This document shows, piece by piece, positions 43,667 to 52,827 of a stretch of 64,000 nucleotides of DNA. The notes under the pieces were generated by a model. That model saw only the letters and a program-made list of their open reading frames with translations. It had not been told where the DNA came from and made no database searches. The stretch spans positions 930,001 to 994,000 of the forward strand of contig NZ_SLWR01000001.1 in the NCBI RefSeq assembly GCF_004345665.1, given 5' to 3'. This DNA comes from Kribbella antiqua. Lineage in GTDB: Bacteria; Actinomycetota; Actinomycetes; Propionibacteriales; Kribbellaceae. The stretch's first letter is position 1. Each line of letters opens with the position of its first letter. Made by a program: the position numbers and the translations under genes.

Positions 43667-44632
43667 TCACTGAGGCTGCCCCGCGGCGGGGCGGCGGGCC
43701 AGGTCGGCGGCGCCGATGATGCCGGCGTCGTTGCCCAGCTCGGCCAGGCCGAAGGTGGGGTGCGGCCGGTTCGCCTTGGCCGGGAGGTTCTTCTCGAACG
43801 CGACCTGGGCCGACTTCACCAGCAGGTCCTTCGCCGCGCTCACCCCTCCGCCGATCACGATCGTGCTCGGGTCGAACAGCGTCGCGATACTCGCCAGGCC
43901 TTCGCCCAGCCAGCGCCCGAGGTCGTCCAGCAGCTCGACCGCGCATGGGTCGCCGGCAGCGGCCGCCTGGGTGATCATCGGCCCGGTCAGCTCGGCCGGG
44001 TCCGTGATCCCGCACACACCCAGCATCTGCGCGGCCGCGAGCGAGCCGGACTCCGCGAGCGCGCGCCCTTCCCGCACCAGCGCCGTACCGGACGCGTACT
44101 GCTCCCAGCACCCGCGCGCCCCACAACCACACCGATGCCCGCCAGGTACGACGCGCATGTGCCCGATCTCCGCCGCGACACCATGGGCACCACGCAGCAA
44201 CTCGCCGCCGATCACGATCCCGCCGCCGATTCCGGTGCCGACCGTGACGCAGACCATGTGCTCGACGTCCTTCGCCGCACCGAAGGCGAACTCACCCCAG
44301 GCCGCTGCGTTGGCGTCGTTCTCCACCACGACCGGGATCTTCAGCGTCTCCGCCACCCGGGCGCCGAGCGGCTCGTCCCGCCAAGCCAGGTTCGGCGCGA
44401 ACAGCACCGTCGATCGGTCCGACGAGACGAACCCGGCGGCGCCGATCCCGACTGCCTCCACGTCGTGCCCGGCGATCAGCTCGGCCGCCGCGTCGCAGAT
44501 CGCCGCCGCGGTCTGGTCGACCGAGTCGGCCGGGGTGTCGCGATGCGTCCGGGCGCCGATCGCACCGTCCAGGCCGACGACGCCGGCCGCGATCTTGGTC
44601 CCGCCGACATCGATGCCGATGGTCAGTCCCAT
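43667..44632 (-). CDS. ROK-family glucokinase
   Basis: The 321-residue protein is a standard-length ROK glucokinase: TIGIDVGGTKIAAGVV at residues 4-19, VVVENDANAAAWGE, VTVGTGIGGGI, HRCGCGARGCWEQYASG with three zinc Cys residues, and IVIGGGVSAAKDLL. It is more like the conserved glkA position in Streptomyces (beside DUF5304 and ArsA genes) than the downstream copy. It overlaps the DUF5304 gene by ten bases. A gene duplication is the likely source of the pair. Confidence 0.92.
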   Translation of the reverse strand: MGLTIGIDVGGTKIAAGVVGLDGAIGARTHRDTPADSVDQTAAAICDAAAELIAGHDVEAVGIGAAGFVSSDRSTVLFAPNLAWRDEPLGARVAETLKIPVVVENDANAAAWGEFAFGAAKDVEHMVCVTVGTGIGGGIVIGGELLRGAHGVAAEIGHMRVVPGGHRCGCGARGCWEQYASGTALVREGRALAESGSLAAAQMLGVCGITDPAELTGPMITQAAAAGDPCAVELLDDLGRWLGEGLASIATLFDPSTIVIGGGVSAAKDLLVKSAQVAFEKNLPAKANRPHPTFGLAELGNDAGIIGAADLARRPAAGQPQ

Positions 44633-45021
44633 GGTTCGGGGTCCTCACTCACGTCGATCCGGTCCACCCGGGACCGGCTCGGCTGTTCCTCCGCCTGGTC
44701 GGAACGCGACGCTGCGTCCTCCCGCGCCTGCCGGGCAGCCTCCGCGGCCGCCTCCAGCAACGATCTCACCGATCCGAGCACGTGTGCCGCCGCCGTCGAC
44801 AGCTGCTCGATCGTCTCCGGGCTGGTGTTGCGCACCTTGTGGATCAGCTGACACACCGGACACCACTGACAGTCCGGTCCCAGCTTGTGTTCATGCTCCG
44901 GTACGGCGTCCTCGGACTCGCCGGGCGGCGTCGTACCTCTGGTGGTGTCGGCGGCGTGCTGGAGGACGGCGAACAGCTTGGCGGCCTCCTCGGCGACGGA
45001 ACCGACTGGCTCCTTGCTCAC
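44623..45021 (-). CDS. DUF5304 family protein
   Basis: The 132-residue, mostly acidic protein holds the DUF5304 core EEAAKLFAVLQHAADT and DCQWCPVCQLIHKVRNTSPETIEQLSTAAAHVLGSVRSLLEAA, with a CX2CX2C zinc-type motif near residues 50-56. The rest is predicted helical and disordered. The GTG at 45021 overlaps the ArsA stop (GTGA). Its function is unknown, but the position between ArsA and glucokinase is conserved in actinomycetes. Confidence 0.87.
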   Translation of the reverse strand: MSKEPVGSVAEEAAKLFAVLQHAADTTRGTTPPGESEDAVPEHEHKLGPDCQWCPVCQLIHKVRNTSPETIEQLSTAAAHVLGSVRSLLEAAAEAARQAREDAASRSDQAEEQPSRSRVDRIDVSEDPEPWD

Positions 45022-46337
45022 CGACCAGCCTCCCCCGCCGCCTCGTACTGCTGCCGCAGCTGCTCGTGGTACTCAGCCGTCAGCCCCTGCGCAAGCTCCT
45101 GCGCCGACTCCAACGGCCCACTCCCACTCGGTACGTCGGGGACGACAGGACGAGCCAGATCACGCGGCGCGAACCGCACCTGCAGCCGCCCGTCATCCAA
45201 CCGCGCACCGGCGACCACTCCACGCGCCAGAGCAGCCGGCAGCGGCAGCACCCGTCGATACGACCCGACCGTGATGATCAGCTCGTCACCGTGTCGCGCC
45301 AGCTCCAGCTCATCAGCAGATGCCAGCGGCAACGGCATCGTCAGCGTGTACGTGCGGCCATCGGTGTCGATGTGCCGATCCACCCACAGCGACGTCTCGT
45401 CCGTCGCCCGCGCGAAGGGGTCGTCCCCTCCATACATCTCCACCGCGAACGCGGCCAGCTCCTCCACGCCCACCGGCTCACAGACGCGGTACGGCGACTC
45501 CCAGATCGGCAGCGGGCGGAACGAGTCCGCGACCTCCTCGAGGATCCCGCGCTGCGCAGCGACCCACTGGCGCCGCCACGTGTCAGCACCCGCCGCTGGG
45601 AACACCCGGTTCGCCACTACGCCGTCCACGCGGTAGCCGTACAGCGACAGCCGCGTCAGCGACCGCCGCGCCTCGGCCACGACAACGGCCTCAGGCGTCA
45701 GCACCAGCCGCACCGACGCGTCCGGCCCGGCCAGCAACGTGCGGATGTCCGACAGGTCGCTCTGCAGCCGCCGGAGCGCGTCGAAAACAGTGTCGTCAGG
45801 CATCGGGATGCTCGACCCGCGGCTGAGGAACGGCCGGAACGTCCGCATCACCTTGCGCTCGGCGTTGAAGATGCGATCCATGTACCAGTTGAGCGCCTCG
45901 GGCAGCGCGAGCAGCCGCAGCGTCTCCGCGGTCGGCGCGCAGTCCACCACGATCACGTCCCAGCGCCCGGACCGGACATGGTCGCGTACTTCGAGCAGCG
46001 CGAGTACTTCCTCAGCGCCCGGCAGCACGGTCAGCTCCTCGGCCTCGATCGGGTCGACCCCGACCATGTGCAGCACCGACCGCAGGTACGACTGGATGTC
46101 ACCCCAGGACCGCTCGAACCGGCGCTGCGCGTCGATCTGCTGGACGAACAGCAGGTCGTCGATCTCCGTCGGCTCACCGCCCACCTCGGAGTCGAACGCG
46201 TCCGACAGCGAATGCGCGGCGTCCGTCGACAGCACCAGCGTGCGCAGGCCGCGCAGCGCGGCGAGCGTGGCGGTGCCCGCGGCGGAGGTCGTCTTCCCTA
46301 CGCCGCCCTTACCTGTGTAAAGCAGAACCCGAGTCAC
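45018..46337 (-). CDS. ArsA-family ATPase
   Basis: The 439-residue P-loop ATPase starts with LLYTGKGGVGKTTSAAGTATLAA (deviant Walker A at 9-17), with LVLSTDAAHSLSDAF as switch I and VIVVDCAPTAETLRLL as Walker B region. Family members load tail-anchored proteins or metalloids; no Cys-based metalloid site is evident. The C-terminal part (about residues 325-439) is an HSP20-like domain (WVDRHIDTDGRTYTLTMPLPLASADELELARHGDELIITVGSYRRVLPLP) typical of actinobacterial ArsA-like proteins. The GTG at 46337 overlaps the SRPBCC stop. Confidence 0.9.
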   Translation of the reverse strand: MTRVLLYTGKGGVGKTTSAAGTATLAALRGLRTLVLSTDAAHSLSDAFDSEVGGEPTEIDDLLFVQQIDAQRRFERSWGDIQSYLRSVLHMVGVDPIEAEELTVLPGAEEVLALLEVRDHVRSGRWDVIVVDCAPTAETLRLLALPEALNWYMDRIFNAERKVMRTFRPFLSRGSSIPMPDDTVFDALRRLQSDLSDIRTLLAGPDASVRLVLTPEAVVVAEARRSLTRLSLYGYRVDGVVANRVFPAAGADTWRRQWVAAQRGILEEVADSFRPLPIWESPYRVCEPVGVEELAAFAVEMYGGDDPFARATDETSLWVDRHIDTDGRTYTLTMPLPLASADELELARHGDELIITVGSYRRVLPLPAALARGVVAGARLDDGRLQVRFAPRDLARPVVPDVPSGSGPLESAQELAQGLTAEYHEQLRQQYEAAGEAGR

Positions 46338-47224
46338 TGGCTCAGGGACTCGACGCGCTTCTTGAGCCCCTTCAGGGCCGTTTCGATGATGACCTTCTCC
46401 GCTTTGCGCTTGAGCATCCCGATCATCGGGATCGCCACGTCCACGGCCAGCCGGTACGTCACCTCAGTCCCCTCCGCACCCAGGTCACGCAAGACATAGG
46501 CGCCGTCCATCCCCTTCACCATCTTGGCCTCGACCAGCGTCCAGGTCACCTCGTTGCGGGACCAGACGTAGTCCAGCGTGTACTGGTCCGAGATCGCGCC
46601 GGCGTCGACCTTGAACCGGACCTGCTTCGGCCGGCCCGCCTCGTCGGTGGACAGCACCTCGGTCTCCCGCATCGAGTCGGCCCACTCCGGGTACGCCGCG
46701 AAGTCCGCGATCACCGCCATGATCTCTTTGGGGGTCGCGTTCACCACGATGGTCGAGGTGGTCTGTTCCGCCATCGATTCACCTCTTAGCTGCCGGGACG
46801 GGTCGTGCCGGACCGTGAGGTCCTCACCGGAGACTATCGCGGGATGGGATCCGGTACGGCGCTCGCCCGCGGCGCGGCCCGCCTCGACCTCGTCCTTGAA
46901 CCGCCACAGGTGGTCCCGGTACTGCGCGACATAGCTCTCCTTCAGCCTGGCGAGCGCCCGGCCGCGAACCGGTTTGGTCGGGTCCACTCGCAAATACCAG
47001 TGCACGACCACTCCATCGCGGACCTGCTCGAGCCACCATTCCGCCGTACCGACGGCCGCGCCGGTGACGGCCCAGCGGACGCCCTCGAGACCGCGGCGCT
47101 CGGACGGCGTCAGTGTCAGGTCGGGCCACCACTCGCGCCACAGGGTGTCCGAACCGAGTCGCTCAGCGACGTAGGCTGGATCCGCGACGACCAGGTCGTC
47201 GCAGCTGATGTCGAGCGTGGGCAT
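46334..47224 (-). CDS. Two SRPBCC domains in one reading frame
   Basis: An uninterrupted 296-residue frame encodes two SRPBCC lipid-binding folds. Residues 1-118 resemble a polyketide-cyclase-like domain (ERLGSDTLWREWWPDLTLTPSERRGLEGVRW... VHWYLRVDPTKP). Residues 119-150 are a polar linker. Residues 151-296 are the second domain, MAEQTTSTIVVNATPKEIMAVIADFAAYPEWADSM to the end. In other actinomycetes these are separate adjacent genes. An AGAGGTG element lies just before the second ATG at 46774, so both a fusion and a separate short protein (46334-46774) may be made. It is the first gene of the ArsA operon and divergent from fadD. Confidence 0.8.
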   Translation of the reverse strand: MPTLDISCDDLVVADPAYVAERLGSDTLWREWWPDLTLTPSERRGLEGVRWAVTGAAVGTAEWWLEQVRDGVVVHWYLRVDPTKPVRGRALARLKESYVAQYRDHLWRFKDEVEAGRAAGERRTGSHPAIVSGEDLTVRHDPSRQLRGESMAEQTTSTIVVNATPKEIMAVIADFAAYPEWADSMRETEVLSTDEAGRPKQVRFKVDAGAISDQYTLDYVWSRNEVTWTLVEAKMVKGMDGAYVLRDLGAEGTEVTYRLAVDVAIPMIGMLKRKAEKVIIETALKGLKKRVESLSQ

Positions 47225-47322
47225 GACTAGTTCCTTGGGTCACATAAACCTGGCTACTTCCGGGTAGGTGACTGTAGCGTGCGCCGGAAGTCGACAATTC
47301 GGGACCGACTGAGGAGACGCGG

Positions 47323-49110
47323 ATGCGTGAGTACACCGTTCCTGCCGTGACAGAGCCCGCCACCGGGAGTCTGAGCGACCCTGTCTGGGCGAACGCGTCC
47401 TCTCATCCTGACACTGCCGTGTTCAGCCGCCGCGCAACCGGCGGCTGGCTCGACGTCTCCGCGGCCGAGTTCGCCCGCCAGGTGACCGGGGTCGCGAAGG
47501 GCCTGATCGCGGCCGGTGTGAAGCACGGCGACCGGGTCGCCCTGCTCAGCGCGACCCGGTACGAGTGGACCCTGATCGACTACGCGATCTGGAGCATTGG
47601 CGCGGTCACCGTGCCGATCTACGAGACGTCGTCGGCGTCGCAGGTGCAGTGGATTCTGACCGACTCCGAAGCGGTCGTCGCGATCGTCGAGAACGCCGCT
47701 CACGGCGCCGTGGTCGAGGCGGCCCGGAACGAGGCCCCGTCGCTGCAGGAGGTCTGGCAGATCGAGGCTGGTGCGGTCGAGGAGCTGACCGTGCTCGGCC
47801 AGCAGGTGACCGACGCCGAGTTCGACAAGCGCCGTACGGCGGTAGTCCCGAACGACGTGGCGACCCTGATCTACACCTCCGGTACGACTGGCCGGCCCAA
47901 GGGCTGCCGGATCTCCCACGCGAACTTCATCGACGAACTCGGCCCGGCGGTGAAGATCCTGGACGAACTGTTCGACACCACCGGCGCGAGCACGCTGCTG
48001 TTCCTGCCACTCGCGCACGTGTTCGCCCGGATCATCCAGGTCGGCTGTGTGATGAAGATGGTCAAGGTCGGCCACAGCGCCGACGTGAAGAACCTGGTCG
48101 CCGACCTCGGCGAGTTCAAGCCGACGTTCATCCTGAGCGTGCCGCGGGTGTTCGAGAAGGTGTTCAACTCCGCCAGCCAGAAGGCGCACTCGGAGGGCAA
48201 GGGCAAGATCTTCGACGCCGCCGCCGAGACCGCGATCGCGTACTCGCAGGCTTTGGACAAGGGCGGCCCCGGCTGGGGCCTGAAGGCGAAGCACGCCGTG
48301 TTCGACCGCCTGGTCTACGCCAAGCTGCGCGCCGTCCTCGGCGGCAAGGTGCAGTACGCCGTCTCCGGCGGCGCCCCGCTCGGCGACCGGCTCGGCCACT
48401 TCTTCCGCGGCATCGGCGTACCGGTGCTGGAGGGCTACGGCCTGACCGAGACCACCGCCGCGGTCGCGGTGAACCTGCCCGGCGACATCCGCATCGGCAC
48501 CGTGGGCCGGCCGCTTCCTGGTGTGACGGTCGGTGTCGCGGACGACGGCGAGCTGCTGTTCAAGGGCGGCCAGGTGATGCAGGGCTACTGGAAGAACGAC
48601 GAGGCCACCGCGGCGGCGATCGACGCCGACGGCTGGTTCCACACCGGCGACCTGGGCGAGTTCGACGTCGACGGGTTCATCAAGATCACCGGCCGGAAGA
48701 AGGAGATCCTGGTGACGGCCGGCGGCAAGAACGTCGCCCCGACCGTGCTGGAGGACCAGATCCGGCTGCACCCGCTGGTCAGCCAGTGCATGGTAGTCGG
48801 CGACGGCAAGCCCTTCATCGCCGCCCTCGTCACCATCGACCCGGAGACGATCGTCCCGTGGGCCACGCAGCGCGACAAGCCCACCGACGTCGCGTCCCTG
48901 GTCGACGACCCGGACCTGATCGCCGAGGTCCAGAAGGCCGTCGACGAGGCCAACGCGAGCGTCTCCAAGGCCGAGGGCATCAAGAAGTTCTCCATCCTCC
49001 CCACCGACTGGACCCAGGAGAACGGCGAACTCTCGCTGAAGCTCTCCCTGCGCCGCCACGTCGTGATGAAGAACCACGAGGCCGACGTCGAGGCCCTCTA
49101 CGCGAAGTGA
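47323..49110 (+). CDS. Long-chain fatty acid-CoA ligase (AMP-binding)
   Basis: The 595-residue adenylate-forming enzyme resembles FadD15-type ligases. Motifs are the phosphate loop LIYTSGTTGRPKGC, AVSGGAPLGDRLGHFFRGIGVPVLEGYGLTETTAAVAVN, DGWFHTGDLGEFDVDGFIKITGRKKEILVTAGGKNVAP, and a C-terminal Lys. It activates fatty acids to acyl-CoA. Translation starts at the ATG at 47323. The 98 bases between it and the SRPBCC start hold divergent promoters. The link to SRPBCC lipid-binding genes is conserved in actinobacteria. Confidence 0.92.
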   Translation: MREYTVPAVTEPATGSLSDPVWANASSHPDTAVFSRRATGGWLDVSAAEFARQVTGVAKGLIAAGVKHGDRVALLSATRYEWTLIDYAIWSIGAVTVPIYETSSASQVQWILTDSEAVVAIVENAAHGAVVEAARNEAPSLQEVWQIEAGAVEELTVLGQQVTDAEFDKRRTAVVPNDVATLIYTSGTTGRPKGCRISHANFIDELGPAVKILDELFDTTGASTLLFLPLAHVFARIIQVGCVMKMVKVGHSADVKNLVADLGEFKPTFILSVPRVFEKVFNSASQKAHSEGKGKIFDAAAETAIAYSQALDKGGPGWGLKAKHAVFDRLVYAKLRAVLGGKVQYAVSGGAPLGDRLGHFFRGIGVPVLEGYGLTETTAAVAVNLPGDIRIGTVGRPLPGVTVGVADDGELLFKGGQVMQGYWKNDEATAAAIDADGWFHTGDLGEFDVDGFIKITGRKKEILVTAGGKNVAPTVLEDQIRLHPLVSQCMVVGDGKPFIAALVTIDPETIVPWATQRDKPTDVASLVDDPDLIAEVQKAVDEANASVSKAEGIKKFSILPTDWTQENGELSLKLSLRRHVVMKNHEADVEALYAK

Positions 49111-49177
49111 GCACCAGACCAGCGGGTGCGGAGGTCTAGCCCGGCCCGGGGTTCTGGTTTAGCCTCGGCTCAGGCAG

Positions 49178-49309
49178 GCACCGCGGGGGTGCCGGCCGGT
49201 ACGCCGGTACCCGGGGGGGTTCGGTCACAGGACTGAAGGGTCTGCTGCGGCACTTTGCCGTCGGCCCGACGTCCCACGTCTGCCTCCTTCGGTGACGGCG
49301 TCATCCGCC
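49178..49309 (+). ncRNA. Structured leader upstream of the subtilisin gene (candidate)
   Basis: Several complementary pairs are packed in this leader. A closing helix ACTGAAGG (49232-49239) with CCTTCGGT (49286-49293, one G-U) encloses CGGCA-CTT-TGCCG (49248-49260) and GACGT-CCC-ACGTC (49268-49280), a three-way junction. The same ACTGAA can instead pair with TTCGGTC at 49220-49226 around an ACAG loop. GGCG-TCATC-CGCC (49297-49309) lies just before the ribosome-binding site. It does not match an RNA family I know. Confidence 0.4.
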
Positions 49310-49327
49310 ATCACAGGAGGCCCGCGC

Positions 49328-52300
49328 ATGAGGTCACCGATCCATCGACGTACCACCCGACGCACCGCCATAGCCGGCTTGTCCGCCGGTCTGCTGGTCG
49401 CCACACTGCCCGCGCTGAACGCGGTGGCGGCCGACCCGGCCCCCACCCCGCCGAACGGCGGGACCTGGACCGCGAAACCGCTGACAGTCGCCAGTACGGT
49501 CAACGGCGCGAAGTCGCCCAGCGGTCAGCTCGCCAAGAGCGACCCGGCGCTCGTCAACAGCACCTCGGCCAAGCAGGTCCGGGTCGTCGTCAAACTCGAC
49601 TACGACTCGCTGGCCGCGTACCGCGGCGGACTCAAGGGACTGCCCGGCACCAGCCCACAGGTGACCGGCAAGCGCCTCGACCCGAAGAGCGCGAACGCGA
49701 CCAAGTACCTCAAGCACGTGACGGCGATGGAAGACAAGTTCCTTGCCGCGCTGCGGGACAAGGTCCCCAGCGCGACCGCCGGCCAGAAGCTGCGCACCGT
49801 GTACGGCGGTGTCGCACTGAGCGTGCAGGCGAACAAAGCACGCGACCTGCTGAAGCTGCCCGGTGTGGCCGCCGTCCAGCAGGACAACCCGCAGCAGCTG
49901 CTCACCGACTCCAGCGGCGCCTTCATCGGTGCCCCGACGATTTACAACCAGCTCGGTGGTTCCGCCAACTCGGGCAAGGGCGTGATCGTTGGCGTCCTGG
50001 ACACCGGCGCGTGGGCGGAGCACCCGTCCTTCGCCGACCCGGGCGGACTGCCCGCACCACCGCCGACCGCGGACGGCACGCCGCGCGAATGCGACTTCGG
50101 TGACAACCCGCTGACGCCGGCGAACGACCCGTTCAACTGCCAGAACAAGCTGATCGGCGGCCGGGCGTTCCTCGACACCTACAACGCGGTCATCGGCGGC
50201 GAGGTCTACCCCGACTCGGCGCGTGACTCGAACGGTCACGGCACGCACACTGCCTCGACCTCGGCGGGCGGAGCGGTCGCTCACGCCAACCCGCTGGGCA
50301 TCGACCGTGGTGCGATCCTCGGTATCGCCCCGGCGGCGGCTGTGTCGGTGTACAAGGTCTGCGGCGCCCAAGGGTGCTTCCCGAGCGACTCTGTCGCCGC
50401 AGTCGCACGAGCGATCCTCGACGGCGTCCGGGTGATCAACTTCTCGATCTCCGGCGGCAGCGACCCCTACAGCGACCCGGTCGAGCTCGCCTTCCTGGAC
50501 GCCTACGCGGCCGGCGTGTTCGTCTCCGCCTCGGCTGGCAATTCCGGTCCGGGCGCGAACACCACCGATCACCGCGGCCCCTGGGTCACCACGGTCGCGG
50601 CCTCGACGCAGAGCCGTACCTTCCGCTCGACGGTCAGCCTGTCCGGTGACGGCGCGACCGCGACGGTCTCGGGCGCGTCGATCACGACGGGCCTCGGTAC
50701 GCCGGCACCGGTCGTGCTCGCGTCCGCTCCGCCGTACAACGACGCGCTGTGCACCACGCCTGCTCCGCCGGGAATCTTCACCGGCAAGATCGTTGCCTGC
50801 GAGCGGGGCCCGGGCCGCGTGCTCAAGGGCTTCAACGTCAAGCAGGGCGGAGCCGTCGGCATGCTCCTGTACAACTCCGTGCCGTTCGACGTGTTCACCG
50901 ACAACCACTGGCTGCCGACCGTGGCCCTCGAGAAGCCCGACGCCGACACCCTGCTGGCGTTCCTCGCGGCTCACCCGGCCAGCACCACCGCGTCGTTCAC
51001 GCAGGGCACCAAGACCACCTGGCAGGGCGACGTGATGACGTATTTCTCGTCGCGTGGACCCGGTGGTGACTTCCTCAAGCCCGATGTCACCGCGCCCGGC
51101 CTGCACATCATGGCCGGAGCCACGCCGACACCGGAGTCCCCGGCCGAGGGTCCGCCCGGGAACCTCTACCAGGTGATCGCCGGCACCTCGATGTCGTCTC
51201 CGCACGTGGCCGGCTCCGCCGCACTCGTCCTCGCCCTGCACCCGTCGTGGACGCCGGGCCAGGTCAAGTCCGCGCTGGAGACGACGGGCAAGACAACGGT
51301 CAAGAAGCCGGACAGGGTCACCCAGGCCGACCCGTTCGACTACGGCGGCGGCCGCATCGATCTCACCAAGGCCGGTGACCCCGGTCTGACCCTGGACGAG
51401 ACCGCGGCGAACTACGCGGCCTCGGCCGCCGATCCGCTGAGCCGGATCGACCTCAACCTGCCGTCGGTGAACGCACCGACCATGCCGGGCCTGATCACGG
51501 CCACGCGGACTGTCAAGAACGTCACCAACCAGACGCTCAGCTTCACCACCGGCGGTACGACCGTCAACGGGGCGAACATCACCGTGCTGCCGGGAGCGTT
51601 CTCGGTCAAGCCCGGCCAGACGCAGAAGCTGACGATCGCGATCACGGCACCCGACCTGCCCGACGGCCAGTACTTCGGCCAGGTCAACCTCAAGCAGGTC
51701 GGCGGCGGCAGCCGGGCCCTGCATCTGCCGGTGGCGTTCTTCCGCCAGGAGGGCATCGTGCCGGTCGACCAGACCTGTACGCCGTCCACCATCGCGCGCA
51801 ACACCGGCCAGTCGATCTGCACCGTCAAGGTACAGAACAACAGCCTGCAGACCACGGATGTGACCGCGGTCAGCACGCTGAGCTCGCAACTGCGGCTCAA
51901 CAGCGTCACGGGTGCGACCCAGGTCAGCAACCAGGTCGCGACCAAGACCGCGACGCTGGCCGGGCGCCAGCCCGACAAGCCGGTCATCGCGCCGGGTGAC
52001 ACGCCGGCGGGTTACATCCCGCTGGACGCGTTCGGCGTAGCGCCCACCCCGATCGGGGACGAACAGGCACTGAACTTCAACGTGCCGTCATTCCAGTACG
52101 CCGGGCAGACCTACAACCGGATCGGTGTGACCTCCGACGGATACTCGGTCGTCGGCGGCACGAGCTCGAATGACGACATCCAGTTCATCCCGCAGAACCT
52201 GCCCGATCCGGCCCGTCCGAACAACGTGCTCGCGTCCTTCTGGACCGACCTGGACGGCACCGGTGCACCAGGTATCTTCGCGACCACTCTGACCGATGGC

Positions 52301-52684
52301 GTGTCCACCTGGATCGTCATCGAGTGGCGGGTGAACCTGTTCGGCACGACCAGCACGAAGGTGTTCCAGCAGTGGATCGGCGTCAACGGCACCGAGGACA
52401 TCACCTACGCCTACGATCCGGGCAACCTTCCCGGTGACCCGGGCCCGGCCTACGGCCTGACTGTCGGTGCGGAGAACTTCGAGGGCTCGGCCGGCAGCCA
52501 GATCGCCGGTCCGCCCACCCAGGACTACCGCATCACGAGTACGCCGGGAGCCCCCGGCGGTTCGATGACGTACTCGATGAACATCAGGGGTGTGCAGCTC
52601 GGCACCGGAACGGTCACGACCGAGGTCTCGACGCCACTCGTCAAGGGCATCACGATCGAGGTCGACAAGATCATCGTCAACTGA
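49328..52684 (+). CDS. Secreted S8 (subtilisin-like) serine peptidase
   Basis: The 1118-residue protein has a Tat/Sec-type signal (MRSPIHRRTTRRTAIAGL then a hydrophobic core), an I9-like propeptide (residues about 75-200), and a subtilase domain with Asp in GVLDTGAW (about 223), His in NGHGTHTAS (about 303) and Ser in GTSMSSPHVAG (about 621). Asn in SASAGNSGPG supports the oxyanion hole. A PA domain is inserted (LASAPPYNDALCTTP to AAHPASTTASF). Fn3-like and beta-rich C-terminal regions follow. It degrades proteins outside the cell. AGGAGG lies eight bases before the ATG, downstream of a structured leader. Confidence 0.93.
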   Translation: MRSPIHRRTTRRTAIAGLSAGLLVATLPALNAVAADPAPTPPNGGTWTAKPLTVASTVNGAKSPSGQLAKSDPALVNSTSAKQVRVVVKLDYDSLAAYRGGLKGLPGTSPQVTGKRLDPKSANATKYLKHVTAMEDKFLAALRDKVPSATAGQKLRTVYGGVALSVQANKARDLLKLPGVAAVQQDNPQQLLTDSSGAFIGAPTIYNQLGGSANSGKGVIVGVLDTGAWAEHPSFADPGGLPAPPPTADGTPRECDFGDNPLTPANDPFNCQNKLIGGRAFLDTYNAVIGGEVYPDSARDSNGHGTHTASTSAGGAVAHANPLGIDRGAILGIAPAAAVSVYKVCGAQGCFPSDSVAAVARAILDGVRVINFSISGGSDPYSDPVELAFLDAYAAGVFVSASAGNSGPGANTTDHRGPWVTTVAASTQSRTFRSTVSLSGDGATATVSGASITTGLGTPAPVVLASAPPYNDALCTTPAPPGIFTGKIVACERGPGRVLKGFNVKQGGAVGMLLYNSVPFDVFTDNHWLPTVALEKPDADTLLAFLAAHPASTTASFTQGTKTTWQGDVMTYFSSRGPGGDFLKPDVTAPGLHIMAGATPTPESPAEGPPGNLYQVIAGTSMSSPHVAGSAALVLALHPSWTPGQVKSALETTGKTTVKKPDRVTQADPFDYGGGRIDLTKAGDPGLTLDETAANYAASAADPLSRIDLNLPSVNAPTMPGLITATRTVKNVTNQTLSFTTGGTTVNGANITVLPGAFSVKPGQTQKLTIAITAPDLPDGQYFGQVNLKQVGGGSRALHLPVAFFRQEGIVPVDQTCTPSTIARNTGQSICTVKVQNNSLQTTDVTAVSTLSSQLRLNSVTGATQVSNQVATKTATLAGRQPDKPVIAPGDTPAGYIPLDAFGVAPTPIGDEQALNFNVPSFQYAGQTYNRIGVTSDGYSVVGGTSSNDDIQFIPQNLPDPARPNNVLASFWTDLDGTGAPGIFATTLTDGVSTWIVIEWRVNLFGTTSTKVFQQWIGVNGTEDITYAYDPGNLPGDPGPAYGLTVGAENFEGSAGSQIAGPPTQDYRITSTPGAPGGSMTYSMNIRGVQLGTGTVTTEVSTPLVKGITIEVDKIIVN

Positions 52685-52702
52685 CCTGATCGGCACCGAT
52701 CA

Positions 52703-52736
52703 CTCCGGGCCGGATCCCGTCGGATCCGGCCCGGAG
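52703..52736 (+). terminator. Strong hairpin after the subtilisin gene
   Basis: CTCCGGGCCGGATCC and its exact complement form a 15-bp stem with a CGTC tetraloop, 18 bases past the stop codon. No T-tract. Confidence 0.8.
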
Positions 52737-52827
52737 CCCGAGTGCCCGACGTCCCCGGCGTCTTCGCCTGGCCGCACCTCGTGGATGCCTCCGTCGGCTG
52801 AGAGGCTTGGCGGTCCAGAATGCTGGG

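Noticed and set aside
41867-44851. Long rightward frame across the nuclease and ROK kinase genes
   Set aside because: It is the shadow of three intact leftward genes; its translation is Arg/Ser/Pro-rich with no domain.
49334-51889. Long leftward frame opposite the subtilisin gene
   Set aside because: It is antisense to a complete S8 peptidase with an intact catalytic triad.
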